From Selaginella tamariscina (Eukaryota; Streptophyta; Lycopodiopsida; Selaginellales; Selaginellaceae): a DNA stretch of 64,000 nt. The stretch is taken from assembly GCA_003024785.1 (NCBI GenBank), contig PUQB01000347.1, positions 1-64,000 of the forward strand, in the 5' to 3' direction. The position numbers and the translations under genes are program-made. Position 1 is the stretch's first letter, and each line of letters starts with the position of its first letter. A model generated the notes under the pieces. It saw only the letters and a program-made list of their open reading frames with translations. It ran no database searches and was not told the DNA's origin. This document shows, piece by piece, positions 24,013-37,094 of the stretch.

Positions 24013-25310
24013 CTTATAATGTCTGTGACCAGTTGACATATATCCATCACGTTTTTCTAGTATCAACCCTGCATGGATATAATTTGAATACCATTGCACT
24101 ACACTTTGATGCTCATTTGCAGCCATGAAGCCAAACTGTTTGAATGGATGTTAGATTTTCCTGCCACTCTTCATGATTGGAGACCTCTACCCAATGATGT
24201 CTTGCATCTTGTCCCATCCTATATCTTTGTCCTTTTGTGCCTCAATGCCAAAAGTAGCCTGATTGACCTTTTTACAAGCTCCAAGCGCCCATGCATGCAT
24301 CACATCTATGATGCAGTTGTATATTATGTCGAATTCATGTTCATCATAAAGTTTCAGAAGCTTAGAAGAGCCTCTTAGCCAAAACAATTTTTGTTTGGCC
24401 TTCTCCAAATTTGTCAATAGTTCATCCATATTTTAGCTTGATCTGCAAAATGTGCCTTCTTCCTAACTTCAACAAACTTAGATTTAGAGTTGGATGTGTC
24501 CACTTTGTAGCAGTGACAAGGCTGATGTCCTCCTACATTTTTTTAACAAATTAAATGTAAAATTAGCAACATTTATCATATAAAAGACAGTGAACCTAAG
24601 AAAAGCTACCTCTAGAAGTCTTTGTAATCTCGCATTGTGCAACATGGTCTATAGCCAAGGCAAAGACAATGCCATGCAAGGAAGGGTTTCAATCTAGAAA
24701 ATAGTCCTCATGTCCAACAAGGGCCCAGTTCACAAGTACTCGGTTCACAAACACGTCGAGTAACTCTTGTATGAGCACATCCATGAAAATATCTTGTGCA
24801 TATACATGCACTTTAATGAACTCCGAAGGAATGAACATAGCAGGAAGAATCATATATGAGACTTGTTCACTTTCATTCTTACCTACATTAAGTATGACAA
24901 TATTGTAAACCTAGATACTCGGTTTTGTGCCGGTGCCATGGAACCCGTCAGTGTATAGAAGGAATGCAAAATTGTGCGGGTCACCCCTCAAAATCTTTGG
25001 TTCCCAACTAAACATTGTGTCACATTTGCAGCATCCCATATCGTAAACTCCTTCAACATTACTGCTAACCTACAATAACCAGAAACAAAAGCCAATTAAA
25101 GTTGCTATGTTACAGAATAGTTGGCATACCATTGAGTGCAAAGTAGAGGCCATGCACGCATCAAATGGCTGTAGTGAGTGCATTTAGCTGGAACTATCCA
25201 ACTCCGATCTAGTCCAAAAAATCTTGGAATCTCCTCCATTTACTACCATGCCAGATTTGAGAGAGGGGGTTCAACTCATCATGACCAAGCCATGAAGCTC
25301 TATCTCACCA
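24013..25310 (-). pseudogene. TNP2/CACTA-like transposase, N-terminal/central part (upstream of the Ty3 insertion)
   Basis: Minus-strand segments: FLLYTDGFHGTGTKP (about 24,980-24,935), similar to the conserved DG-x-N/F-P-x-G block of TNP2 transposases; then ILPAMFIPSEFIKVHVYAQDIF; then a C-x-C-type stretch GGHQPCHCYKVD (about 24,540-24,500); then LFWLRGSSKLLKLYDEHEFDIIYNCIIDVMHAWALGACKKV (24,400-24,270) and GFMAANEHQSVVQWYSNYIHAG (about 24,130-24,060). A minus-strand gap near 24,600-24,530 may be an intron. The frame runs into the Ty3 LTR and resumes at 20,379. It resembles the gene at 60,760-63,360. Confidence 0.6.
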
Positions 25311-25489
25311 GCACTCCATGAAAGCATTGCAAATTGTGCTTGAAGAAGTCATCAATTGTAACCTCTCCTTTAGTCGCATGAATAGAAATGGGATAGCTTC
25401 ACGTCTACTTTTAAAACACGACTCATTGTTTGACCTGTATATTGATTCTGGATTATATGTTGGGATCAAGGACAGTGGCGACGGACGTG

Positions 25490-26075
25490 TACGCACGGTG
25501 ATGATACATGTGCACTGAGCATTACAGTGATGATACATGTGCACTGAGCGTTACAGTGATGATACATGTGCACTGAGCGTTACGACGTTCAGATACTTTG
25601 TATATATATATATATTGAGAAAAATCAATATAAAAATTAGTTAGATAAACTCTCATGGTATTGGAGCGTGAAACGATCATGGAATGAGGGGATTTAGTTT
25701 TCTGCCATGGGGAAGCACGCGTGCGGAGCAGAGCGAGAGACAAGGAGCAGAGCGAGAGAAATTACAACTTGCTGAGACGTGTCGAGGACCAGGTGCAGAA
25801 ACGAAAGAAGCGTTCTAGGATCCTTGAAGTAGAAAAGTTCATACGTGAACAGGGGTGGTCGGTGACAGAAGTTCTTGCAGACATGACGAGCAGTGCCTCC
25901 AGTACCAAAGTGATTCCAATTCCTCTGTTTTCGGGCAGTGACTTCGAAAACTGGTCAAGAGAGATCAGTTTCGTGTTCTTACGAGATAACTGCCTGAGAT
26001 TAGTGAATGGACAGGAGCCAAAACCAGCAGCAGGAGATCCTAAGCTGGAGGATCACCAAACTTGTAATATTTATC
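25490..26075 (+). mobile_element. Ty1/copia 5' fragment: LTR end, primer site and Gag start
   Basis: A 29-bp unit (GATGATACATGTGCACTGAGCGTTACAGT-like) is repeated three times at about 25,498-25,585, then a TATATATATATTGAG leader. A primer site TGGTATTGGAGCG (about 25,657-25,669; tRNA-Met type) follows. The Gag ATG at about 25,883 opens MTSSASSTKVIPIPLFSGSD, then FENWSREISFVFLRDN, the FSGSDFxxWS motif being typical of copia gag (UBN2/DUF4219 region). The frame stops near 26,075 where the sequence turns AT-rich, so pol is missing. Confidence 0.7.
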
Positions 26076-26089
26076 ATTGGAACAACAAT

Positions 26090-27150
26090 TTATATTTAAT
26101 ATAATATACAACATATGTACATATAAACCTAGTTGAACCTTTAACCCAATTGTTATTCTTAACTTTGTGAAATTACTCTTAACTTAATTATTATTCCTAA
26201 CATTGTGAGTTTGTCCTAAGTCATGCATGACCATGCATGATCCAACTGCTCCAATAGTGCCACGTGGGTTTAGGATTTATAATGGTAGTTGGATTATGTG
26301 TTGATGATATATAGACACTATATTAATAATTTACTATTTATTTTAACTTGGTGAGTTTATTCCTAAGCTTGACCATTAATGCAATTGGTATTCTTAACTT
26401 CATGAATTTATCATTAAATGTAGGTTTATTCATGCCTGGTGTCATGGTTCTTACCTGGTAGAATCAGTTCATTTAGGTAGATTAGGATCACCTAATCATA
26501 ACACTAAGTGACTCTTAATTTTTATGTTTAAGGAGAGGTATAGTATTGTTACACCTAGGCTTGATTATTTAATGACTCTTACTTAATTATTATCCTTAAC
26601 ATTATGATTTTATTCCTAATTTGGACCTTAACCTAGTTTTTATCCTTAACTTAATAAGTTTATTCCTAATTTAACTTTTAATTCAATTATTATTCTTAAC
26701 CTACTAAGTTTATCTTTAATGTAGTGACTTTAGGATAACCGTTGGATCAAGTTTAGAATAATCATTAGATAAAATTTAAGATGTAAAATGGTCGTTGACT
26801 ACAAACACATGCATACACACACAATAAACTTATTATATAACATTATATATTCCTTTAGTTCTGTGAGTAAACACTTCCAAATAATTTTCCTTTGTATGAT
26901 ATTAATTACTATTTTGTTCTTTTATTGTGGTAAATAAGATTTTTTCCCATTGTGAGAAGTAAAATTGCAATAAGGCATAAAGATAAATGAAACGAGTTAG
27001 AATTAATAAATATTAAAAATATAGGTTTAGGTTAAAGATTCAACTTAAAAGATAAACTCAATTAACAATAAAATAGTAACTAGGTTAAGAATTTATTATT
27101 AATAAATTATTGTTAAATAAAGCCCACCAACGGGTGGGCATGTCTACTAG
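26090..27150 (+). mobile_element. Helitron-like non-autonomous element, 3' end recognised
   Basis: The end at 27,122-27,151 has a 7-bp hairpin GCCCACC...GGTGGGC followed by ATGTCTACTAG and then T. This is the Helitron 3' signature: a hairpin 10-12 nt before CTRR, inserted between A and T. The body is AT-rich and built of imperfect TTAACTTAATTATTATTCCTAAC-type units (26,120-26,760). No Rep/helicase is present. The 5' TC end is not located; the start given is the point where the copia sequence ends and is only approximate. Confidence 0.55.
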
Positions 27151-27628
27151 TTTTACATAGAAAATAAATATTATGTAAAATATGTTTTTCCATCTAAATT
27201 TGTTACGATGAGATTTTCCAAATACACACCCATATAACATACAAGTATAAAGTATATAAATTACTGGAGGAGTTTTGAGTTGCTTCTGGTGGAATTAAAA
27301 ATAAATATTTGTATATTTTCAATCTTTGTGGCTTAGTGGTTAATAAATAATCTTACTAAAATAGAAATAAATTTAAAAAAAAGAAGGCAATAACACCGAT
27401 GTCATAGCATTAATGATATTATTCTAAAATGAGCAATTGGATTTATGTTTAAAGATGAAAAATCTCATTGTTAATTTTAAATTGAAATTGAAATCATTCA
27501 TGAATTGATTCATATATAAGTTTTTAAATATATAAGAAATAAATAGAGTATACATTTGCTCAGAATTCTATAACTATTGACTTTTCATGAAATGGTAAGA
27601 AAGTACGGAAATCCAAGCATTCATACAT

Positions 27629-27691
<63 letters not shown>

Positions 27692-28090
27692 GAAACATAA
27701 TTACAAAATAGTAACAACCTGCAAAATTGTAAATAAACAAATTGAAATGAAAAAAAAAATTAAATAGAAACCAAAACAAATTATGACCAAACCTGCTCAA
27801 ATAGATATACACAAGCTTCTTTTTCTTTTACTTGTAAATACACACCAAATTCTTTTTCTTCTACTTGATTTTCATTTACTTAACATAGTCCATCACCTTC
27901 TTCTCTTCATATGTAATTCTCGCTTCCAAGCTCCTTCTTTATGTCTAGCTCGTAAGCCTCATGTAGAAAAATAGCGTTTTGATTATAGTCACATTGGCCA
28001 TGTTATTGTTGTTGTTGCTAATGAAATTAGAATTCATGCTATCAAGCCCCAACTGCTCAAATGGATTGGAGTTGTGTTAACTTGTGAACC
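27151..28090. other. AT-rich spacer with a compound microsatellite
   Basis: AT-rich, with (CA)n(TA)n(GA)n at about 27,625-27,690. Short frames here are low complexity. No gene supported. Confidence 0.55.
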
Positions 28091-29090
28091 TTACAAAGTA
28101 AACATTTCACTATAATTGGGGTCATAAAAGGGCACTTCCAAATCTTCCACATTATAGCTAGACTCAACATTGTTATCTACATATGCACTAAAAGGACAAC
28201 TTAAATTTATACTAACCTGCGAGTTGATATGCATATCATCGGAGCCATTAGCACTCGTAGACACGTCATTAGGACTAGGTCTTGGTAACTGTAGCATGCC
28301 ATAATTGTCTAGTTGAAGTTTGATTATTTTAGTTAAATATTGACTGTAATAAAATGTAGTTTGGCCTCCTGATAGTACTCTCTGACAATGACTATTCAAA
28401 ACGTCACTCAAGTGGCTTGCCCAATCAAGATTTGCATTGTTGATTTCCCATACATGTATTGCTGCATTAAATAGTTGTTCCCCTATATACATGTCATTCA
28501 TCCTTGGATGGAAGCGATCACTAAGGAATATCACAAAGCACTTAAGAGAGTTGTCAACTATGTTTTTAATTCTATACCCGTTCCTTTTCAATTGCAAAAA
28601 TGAAAATTGAATAATTATATCTATAATTTATAGATTTGGTAGTATACATAAGTTCTTATTTATATTGTGTGTGTTACTCTTGTGTTGATGGAAACATATC
28701 ACATAAGGGGGGAAAAAAAAAGAATAGTAATGTATACATACATAAAACTCATAATTATACCAAAATAACTAAAAACATATTATATAATTTATAATTGAGA
28801 TCGTACCTTACAATATTTACCATCATTAATGAATATGATACTCAATTTATCTAGAGCTACTAGAGGAGCATTTTCAATTGGCTGTTGTTTATAAGGAGCA
28901 TGGAGACCAAAGATCTTAGATATATGTTGTGGATTGAGAAAAATTTTGCTACCTTTAACAAAGCTAGTGAGGTTATTTTTGTCATAGTTACGAAGAAACT
29001 CTTCACACATAGGTATCTCTATGTCAGGAATATCCATGAACAACATCCTCAACAATTCCCGAGCATCAAGAATACCCATAACCGAGTCCT
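28091..29090 (-). CDS. Uncharacterised plant gene, similar to transposon-borne plant proteins
   Basis: Two open segments on the minus strand. The first (29,079-28,789) reads DIEIPMCEEFLRNYDKNNLTSF, then KGSKIFLNPQHISKIFGL; the pattern of a short conserved block followed by V/KG-x-x-I-x-(F/L)-x-x-x-x-I is reminiscent of the 'putative plant transposon protein' family. The second (28,597-28,091) reads CFVIFLSDRFHPRMNDMYIG, VWEINNANLDWASHLSDVLN and GGQTTFYYSQYLTKIIKLQL and ends in an acidic tail. The gap of about 190 bp (28,788-28,598) may be an intron. The RFHP segment is shared with the decayed ORF at 3,760-4,780. No enzymatic motif is visible; role unknown. Confidence 0.5.
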
Positions 29091-30399
29091 CATATAGGCA
29101 TCATAGTCACTGCTCTTCACACTCTTAAAATTTACATTAAGAATCTCTTGAGAAAATCCAACTCTCCGCTTATTCTCCATAATCCTTGCTAATCACCCGT
29201 GAACCTCTCACTGTTATAATACCCCTTTTTAGTATCAGACCTAGGGTGGTACATCTAGTTATATGTGTTAATTGCAGGTGAATTAGATCAAAGAATATTT
29301 TGCACAGGTGAAGATCCATATTAGCTATATATTAATAATATTTATATTATGCTTTACATTATATATTTATCAACTAAATTAAATGGTATATTTAATAATG
29401 AATGTTATATTTCTATTATATATATTACAACACACACCTATATATAGTATGTATTATCTATATACGATTTACAATTAATAATATGATTGTTAATAACAAC
29501 AAATGAACTTATTAAGAGTTATAAAATGTTCTTTCACAAGTCTAAAATGAGTAAAATAAAAAAATTTGGTATATGTACACATATTTAATATATAAAGATA
29601 TTATCCTATTAGCACTACACATTTGATTGATTTATACTCTTATAATTTTTAGAAATTGTAATGTAGATTTATACTTCGGATTAATTTTATAAGAAATTAA
29701 TTAGAAGTTTGAAACTCTATATGAATATGATAGCTATATATTACATAGAATTAGCATTGAATATAATTTTAATCATTAATATTTTACACGAAAGTGCGGA
29801 CATCACAAAGCACTTCTTATTATCGGTGCGAAGGACTAAGTGTTTACATTTATAAAGTAAATTATATATATTCAATCTAAAAATTCAATAATTAAAGTGA
29901 AAATTTAAGAATATGTATACGGTTATTTAATTTATTTATTTTATTTTTATTATCATTATCATGTATACGTATGGTTACACATAGAAAACACACACAAATG
30001 GATAGATAGATACAAATTCATATTCGCTCTCTATCTTTAAAATGGATTAAAATTCTCACATACACGTATAGTATCCCACATATGTTATAGCGTGCGTGGT
30101 ATGCAATATCAATGAAAATAAAATACAGTAACACAATCATGTCTACATCTGTATGAAATGAATCATTTCAAGTATTAATAGTACTATAATGATGACATTG
30201 ACTATATTTTATTTTGTATTTTTGTAATAAATATTATTTGATTTAAGAATGTCTAAATTAATAACAATGTGTATTCTTTCACCCTAAAGAGAAATAATAA
30301 ACCTCCCTAATTTAATAATAATTAATTAAATGGCCTAATTAAATTTAGTTTATTAATCCAATTATAAACCCATGTAATTTAATAACATGTCTAATTTAA

Positions 30400-31430
30400 T
30401 ATTGTGGAAAGAAAGGAAAAATGGTCAAAACCCGCTTTAACCATCACAACCTAGTCCACATCTCATCAAATGAACCCTCGCTAGTTTTCTTGTCCTTGGC
30501 TTGCAGCTACTTTTCCATATTTGCCACATGCTCCTTATATGTAGCTAACTCTTTCTACTTCTCTACTATGAACATCTTTACGTTCCTAATGACTCTCCTG
30601 CAAAGAAACAATATCCTCATGATTACTAGTGTTATTGCTCATGAGAGTAGGACTTATGTTGTTGTGCCCAACTTGCTCATACACATCCAATGCCTCACTC
30701 AGAATTGGGTCAGGTTGGCCATGTGGGTTAGAAAATACCTCGAGAGATTATGATGTGCTAGGACAACCCAAATCTAGTTGATCCTACTATGGACTTTGTG
30801 GATTCAGCATTAGGAGCTACTGAACCCAAGCAAACATGTGAATCCATTCCATAAAGTATCTCACTCACATCTAGTTGAGCTAGTTTATCTTCATCATCTA
30901 GGTTGTAAGGCATCTCCCTACCTTCCATGTAGAGCTAGGGCCAACTACATCCCATTTATACATGTTGTGCTAGGACCACCCATCGTGTCCTTCCTCCATT
31001 AGGAATGGCTGAACCCAAGCAAACATCCCAATCCATTCCATGAAATATCTCACTCGCGTCTTGGTGAGCTGGTCATCTTCACCATTTAGGTTATAAACAC
31101 CTCATTCTACACGATATGCTAGGGCCACCCAAATCTAGCTGAGCATATGCATGTGGATTCAGCATGTCTGCCTTAGAGTAGGTTTTCTCACTACTGTTAC
31201 ATGCAGGACCTCGTAATTGCAAGGTGCCAGCTCCTCCAACTCGAACTTGATTATCTTGTTAAATGCTCACCTTAATAAAAGCTTGTTTGTCCTCTCGAGT
31301 GCATTGAGTGCATTGAGTGGCCCACCCAATTAAGATGAGCCCATACATGCTTTGCTACATTAATTAGATGTACCTCTACATATATGCCGTTTGTCTTGGG
31401 ATGGAACTGGTCATTAAGTCTACTAAGTAT
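30400..31430 (-). pseudogene. Paralogue of the decayed ORF at 3,760-4,780
   Basis: Reverse-complement match to copy A including the tandem protein-repeat segment (30,770-31,150) and the RFHP-like N-terminal part (31,150-31,430). Frame is broken repeatedly. The long plus-strand frame at 30,421-30,753 is its antisense shadow. Confidence 0.55.
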
Positions 31431-31999
31431 TTAAATAGATGTATATTTATCTAAATTAAAAAAGCCTAGTTGCATTTCATATTTGACGTTTATGGTATAC
31501 AAGTTTAAGATATATAAGTATATTAGTAGTAAGTTATATAAAATAGTAAATTATTATTTATGAAAATAAAATACATAAATATATGTGTGTGTGTATAAAA
31601 TATCATGTTTATACATGTATATGTATATATATGAGTTTTCTAATATTTGAAATTAACTTATAAATTAAATTTTAACTTTATATAAATATCATAAGTATAA
31701 ATTATAGCAAAGTTTATATCTAAACAAGGGTATTTGATATATAAGAGAGTTATTTATAAAAGTAATTAAATAAATATAAATAAAATTTTTAATTAATTAA
31801 ATATTATAATTAGATGCTGTGAGAGAAAGATAAAAAACCATAATTACAAAATTAATGTACTAATAAAATATGAAATCTAAATTAAAGAATTATATAATAA
31901 TGCAGTTTAAATACATTCTATAAATTTAAAAATATATAATTTTTTAGTAAACTTACATGTAAATTCATATGTAACCACCTTATATAAGTTTAAAATACG

Positions 32000-32700
32000 T
32001 TTGCAAGACACTCTTGTGCACTTGAGTAAAATGCAGGTTTGCAAAACACTCATGTGCACTGAGTTTGTGCCTTGTACATATTCATTACTTGAGTTTGCCT
32101 ATAAATGTTATAACACAATGGATAGGATGATTTTTGTACTTAATGTTTGGACGACACCCAAGACAGATTTTGAGTTGGGGTTAGCAAGTAATAGGCCCAT
32201 GATTAGGAAGCTAAAGATCTTAGCGTTGAGCTTAAGAATATTAAAGTTTATATAAGAAGAACTTACAAACAACTTATTAAATTTGCTAATGAGCACAAAA
32301 GCTTCTAAGAGTTCCAAATGGAGATTAGTAATCGAGTAATATTTGCACTCTGTAAGGACATAATGATAAGTTGTCTCCTAGGTACTCATGTTTTATAAGA
32401 TTTTGGAGCATATCGATATCGTGGCAGGCTACCAAAAGGAGAGAGGGTGCACTTAGTGTTTCATGTTAGTTAATTAAAGAGTACTCGTATTGTTATGACC
32501 CGTATAACAAATTAGAGAATATTTCCCAAAAAGGAATAAGCTAGAATATTCCTTAGACCTAGAACAACATGTGTACATAATCTAGAAAAATCAAAAAGGA
32601 TATAAATCTATGAAATAAAAGGATTAAGGAACTCTAATATAGATATGTTGGAAGCCTTCATTTTTTGTGAGTAAAGTCCAAAGCTATAAGTTGCACCTAT
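32000..32700 (+). mobile_element. Ty3 3' fragment with LTR, same family as 20,380-24,012
   Basis: 32,110-32,480 parallels 23,260-23,700 (integrase C-terminal end and chromo-like tail, e.g. FELGLASN). From 32,492, TTGTTATGACCCGTATAACAAATTAGAGAATATT-type sequence matches the start of that element's LTR but has diverged and includes an extra internal stretch. Strand is opposite to the larger Ty3 remnant to its right. Old, nonfunctional. Confidence 0.7.
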
Positions 32701-32899
32701 TGTTGACATAATGAAAAATGTTGTCACAATAGCTATTCCTCTAAGTAGCAACTTTAATTATTAAGTAGCATCTTGTCCAATATGTTTCAAATCCTTAAGG
32801 TGGAATTGTAGTTATACGTATGTCACATTAAACATAACATCTCTCTCAATTATTCTCAATTAACTAGTACACATGACCACCGTTAGTGAGCAAATTAAA

Positions 32900-35800
32900 A
32901 ATAATAGTTTATGAAATGAACCCTTGATGTGAAAGTTTTTACTTAGTGCCACGAAGGCAGCTTGCCAAATGCCAACAATGGAATCCCTCTTTAGGAAGCC
33001 CCACATATTGGTAAAGTACCCATATTAAGAACCCACCTCGTGAGTCAAAATGTATGGGCTAGCTGAGTTACAAGTATCGTTCTTAGCATGGCGTGGATGA
33101 GGTGGCCAAAGTAAGGCCTCATTCACTAGTCTTGCTGAACATGAACTCGGACAATCCTTTCCAGGCTTGCAAGCGGGTTGACAAACCAAAGAATTGACTA
33201 ACTCCTTGGATGTGATGTACTAGTCACAAGGGAAAAAGCTTGCAACAATAAGGGTATGCTAACCAAGGTGGGACGTACCCCTGTCATGTGGAAGTTAGGG
33301 CACAATGAAGAATTATGCCTTCACGACACAAGTTTAACTTGCACTGGAGTTCTTTTTGAACCAGGAACTCTCACTACATATACTCTACCTTATTTATGTG
33401 ACAGAGCCCCTCCCTTGTTTTCATAATTGAGTAAGTGTGCTGGCATGGAATGCCAACCCTTAATGAAATGAGGTGACCTAACTTACTAATCCTAAACCTA
33501 ACCCCAAGCTATACTCTTTGAGAAAACCTAATTGGAACGTCAAATTGAAGAAGAGTTTTTTTAATGGAAGTGCTAGTTTCACTAGAGTTTTTTGTAAATA
33601 CCTAATAACACCCAGTTGAACTATCATTAAATATTAAAGTGCACTACACGGGCTTGTTTCTTCTACACCAGGGTTCATCAACGTAACTCTGTAGGTAATA
33701 ACTATCAACCTTCAAAAAAAGGGTCGAGTCATAGTAAAAACTATGACACACTCCTCACCTTTAAAAATGTCAACGTTCTCATTGACGTCCAACTCCAAGC
33801 CTAGACTAGATTAGAAAAATTAAATAAAAATTATTGCTAATCACTTTATGCGGAGTCAACAAAGAGTTAACAAGTTTTATTACCCCTCTTGCTTTATGTG
33901 CAACCAAGTAATTCAGAACTATCATTCACTAAATAACTCAACTGCCGAAATTTCTTTACGTTAACTAGAATTTATATCTGAGGCCTCTAGTTAATATTGT
34001 TTGTCGGCTCCTAGATTAATAAGAAATAAAGTTTTTTTAACTTGAGATCTCACCTCAAATTCCTTTACCAACTCTATTGCGTTTGTAGGTTTTTCAATAG
34101 TTCCCATGTTGATTCTCATGCTGGATAACCCTTCCACTTGACAAGATACTTTAACTTACGTTTTTGTGGCCCATAAACCTTCCTTTTATGTAATATTGAT
34201 TCGGCTTCATACTTTTTCTCTTCACCAACTAGTTTAGGGTGCAAATGTAAGTTATTGTATCTCTGCTATTCTCATCCTTGTGGAATGGTTTGAGTAAATT
34301 GACATGAAACACATTGTGTATTACTCCCAACTCCGGAGGAAGATCTAATTCATAAGCCACCTTTCGTACTCATTTTACCACCTAGTACAAACCTATGTAA
34401 TGCAATAAAACCTCCTCAAAAGAGTCGTTGGAACCTTTAGATTTCTGGTACTTAACAATACCATATCTCCAACCTGATACTTTACATCCTGTCGATACTT
34501 ATTGCACTGTTGACAATTCCTTCCTATGCCGTAGTCATTGCTTGACGAGCAACTTCCCATATATGGTACAACTGTTTAGTGAACTTTACAACAGAGGAAC
34601 TTCGTCTTTTGATAAAATCATACTTTAAAAAATACCACCCTTATTCCAATTAACACCTCCATTGGGTGTAGAGGCTACACATAATCTTAGTGTGTGTTGA
34701 GTTGTTGTCAGTCATATTCAAGTGTTCAACCCAATTAAGTTATCCCTTGAATATAATATTTAAGATAGTCCTCGACTTGTCGATTCACCTTCTTTATTTG
34801 CCCATCTATTTATGGATGGTAAGCCGTACTAAATTTTAACATCGTACCAAACTGCTTCAACAACATTCCCCAAAACTTACCCGTAAATCGAGGATCTCGA
34901 TCTGATATCATCATTTTTGATAAACCACACTCTTACAATCTCGTGGAAGAACAATTTTGCTATTTGTTTCGCATTCACCATTTCTATAGTTGGAATGAAA
35001 TGAATAACTTTTAAAAACCAATCGATTACTACCATGAGGGCATTGAGACCACAAGATTTTGATAACCCCGTGGCAAAGTCCAAAGTAACACTTTGAAATG
35101 GTTGTTCTAGAATCGTTATACACTGCAACTTCCCAACTCATTTTTGAAATCAACTCTTTACTTGTTGACATGTGGGGCATGTCTTAACATACTCAATAAT
35201 GTTGTTTATCATTCTTAACCAATAAAATCCCTACTTCAACAAAGCCAACGTCTTATGCCTTTCACCATGTCTTACCAAAGTAACATCATGACGTTCTCTT
35301 AATAATTTTTGCCTCCATATTCCTTTTGAAACATAAAGTCTCTTCTCTTTATAACCATTTCACACTACAAAATGCGCCCACTTGAATGCATCGATTCGAC
35401 TTTTTATTTTTGTTGTAATATCACATCTCTTCGTAATTGATGAATTTGTTTTCACTTTACTACTAGGTTTAAAGCCTTCTTAGCAAACTCATTTTGAAGA
35501 TATGCTATCACAAATTCATTTACTAAAGTTGACACTGGTACTGACATAATATAAAGATGCCTTTTCTACTAAGTGCATTAGTTACCACATTGTCTTTTCC
35601 ATCTTTATGTCTAATTTCAAATTGAAATTGAGCTAATTTCTGCTACCATCTAGCATACTTTGGTAATAACTTCAGTTACATTTCAAGTACCTTAGAGTTA
35701 CACTATTTGTCCAAACCACAGTGCCATGACTTGGAAGATAATAACGTTAATACTCCAAAAAAGCAACAATAGTATACATCTCTTGTTTGTGAGTAGACCA

Positions 35801-36560
35801 TTAAATTTGCACGGCATCCAACTTCTTTAAATAAAAGGACATTGGATGTCCTTTCTACTACACCACCAATTGTAAAGTCGGAAGCATTACACTCTACCTC
35901 AAATGGATCTTTAAAAACTGATCACTACAAAACTAGCTCAAAAGAGATAACTTCTTTGAATTTAACGAATGCCCGCTGGCACTCTGAAGTCCAATGCCAT
36001 GAAATGAACTCCAATGTTATATAATGTTCTTCATGAAATCTATTAATAGTGCTGCTTTCTTTGAGTAATCTTTTATTAATAACTTACCAGACCAAGAAAT
36101 GATTTAACTTTATTCACGTCTTTTAAAATTGACTACTCGGTAATATCTTGAATTTTGTTTAGGTCCATGACAACCTTCCCACCTGATATCAAGTGTCTTA
36201 ATAAGTTTATCTTAGTTTGACTAAATGCGCACTTACTTTTTTTTAATATACAATTGGTTCTTCCTCAACTTTTGAAATGCTTTTTTCAAATGTTGTACAT
36301 GTTCCTTAATTATCGAATTGAAGACCAGAATGTTATCAATATATACCATTATGAACTCATTTAAATAATTTTTAACACATGATTCATTATTGTGCAAAAA
36401 TTTACTGGAGCATTGCACAATCCGAATAGCAAGACTAGAAATCTGAATCTAATAGTACCCAGTCTTAAGTTTATTCTTGAAAAATACTTGGCTTTTGATA
36501 ACTTATTAATAAATCATCACACACATATATATGTGTTATTAGAATTTATTTTATATCTCC
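32900..36560 (-). mobile_element. Ty3/gypsy 3' half: RT, RNase H, integrase, 3' LTR
   Basis: Minus strand, in order: RT fragment with KNYLNEFIMVYIDNILVF (36,418-36,233); RT connection and RNase H, ending FQFEIRHKDGKDNVVTNALS (about 35,640-35,575); zinc-binding region; integrase core with VTLDFATGLSKS and VVIDWFLKVIHFIPT (35,128-34,877), then a TAYHP-like box (about 34,840); a C-terminal region to about 34,250; and a purine tract (33,762-33,749) next to TGTCATAG, the start of an LTR running from 33,748 down to about 32,900. The LTR has a homologue at 56,541-57,410. Many stops. The 5' half is absent. Confidence 0.8.
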
Positions 36561-36584
36561 AATATCAAACATCTCATATATGGG

Positions 36585-36588
36585 AATC
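36585..36588. repeat. 4-bp target duplication, left (AATC)
   Basis: AATC immediately outside the left inverted repeat. The right copy is 51,171-51,174. The empty site in copy A shows a single GATT (2,861-2,864), its reverse complement. Confidence 0.9.
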
Positions 36589-36615
36589 ATGCATGTTGTA
36601 ACTAAAATGGGCATG
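36589..36615 (+). repeat. Left terminal inverted repeat of the giant element
   Basis: 27 bp; differs from the reverse complement of 51,144-51,170 at two positions (A/G and C/T). Just inside lie three GAATATTC palindromes (about 36,684-36,742); GAATATTC also occurs inside the right end, but the motif is common across the window. Confidence 0.9.
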
Positions 36616-37094
36616 GCTATAGTCCCATTTCCTAATAATTAGCAATTTTAGCTATTTAATTAGCATTTTCTAATATTAAAGGAATATTCTTTAGAATATA
36701 TGTTTGAAAATAGAATATTCTTTAGAATATTCTATTTTGTATTCGACCCTTTAATAAATTATAGCATTCATTGAACAAAAATTAATAACATTATAAAAGT
36801 AGAAGGTATTAAATTATATAATATATTGCCTAATATAACAATTAAGGAAGAGCATAAGAGGTACATTATATAAATATTGATGTTGTTATTAAAATATTAA
36901 TATTTAAATATAACATTATTAATTAAAAATTTGTAGTAGTAATAATATATATATAAAATCCTATAATAATATAGTCAATCTTCCATATCATTTTTTAAAT
37001 TTATATAGTTAAGTAAACAATTTGGTACTATTATTAAAGAGTTTATAATAATTATGAATATTAATATATGATATTTTATAATTTTGTAATTGCT

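Larger units (their letters stand above)
29255..36588 (-). repeat. Dispersed repeat, copy B, first part
   Basis: Inverse of copy A (2,110-5,946). The outer edge at 29,255 corresponds to 5,946; the inner edge at 36,588 abuts the 14.6-kb element and continues at 51,171. Between 31,890 and 36,235 copy B retains sequence absent from copy A, including Ty3 pol and two LTR fragments. Near 36,575-36,585 copy B lacks about 33 bp present at 2,870-2,902 of copy A. Confidence 0.8.
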
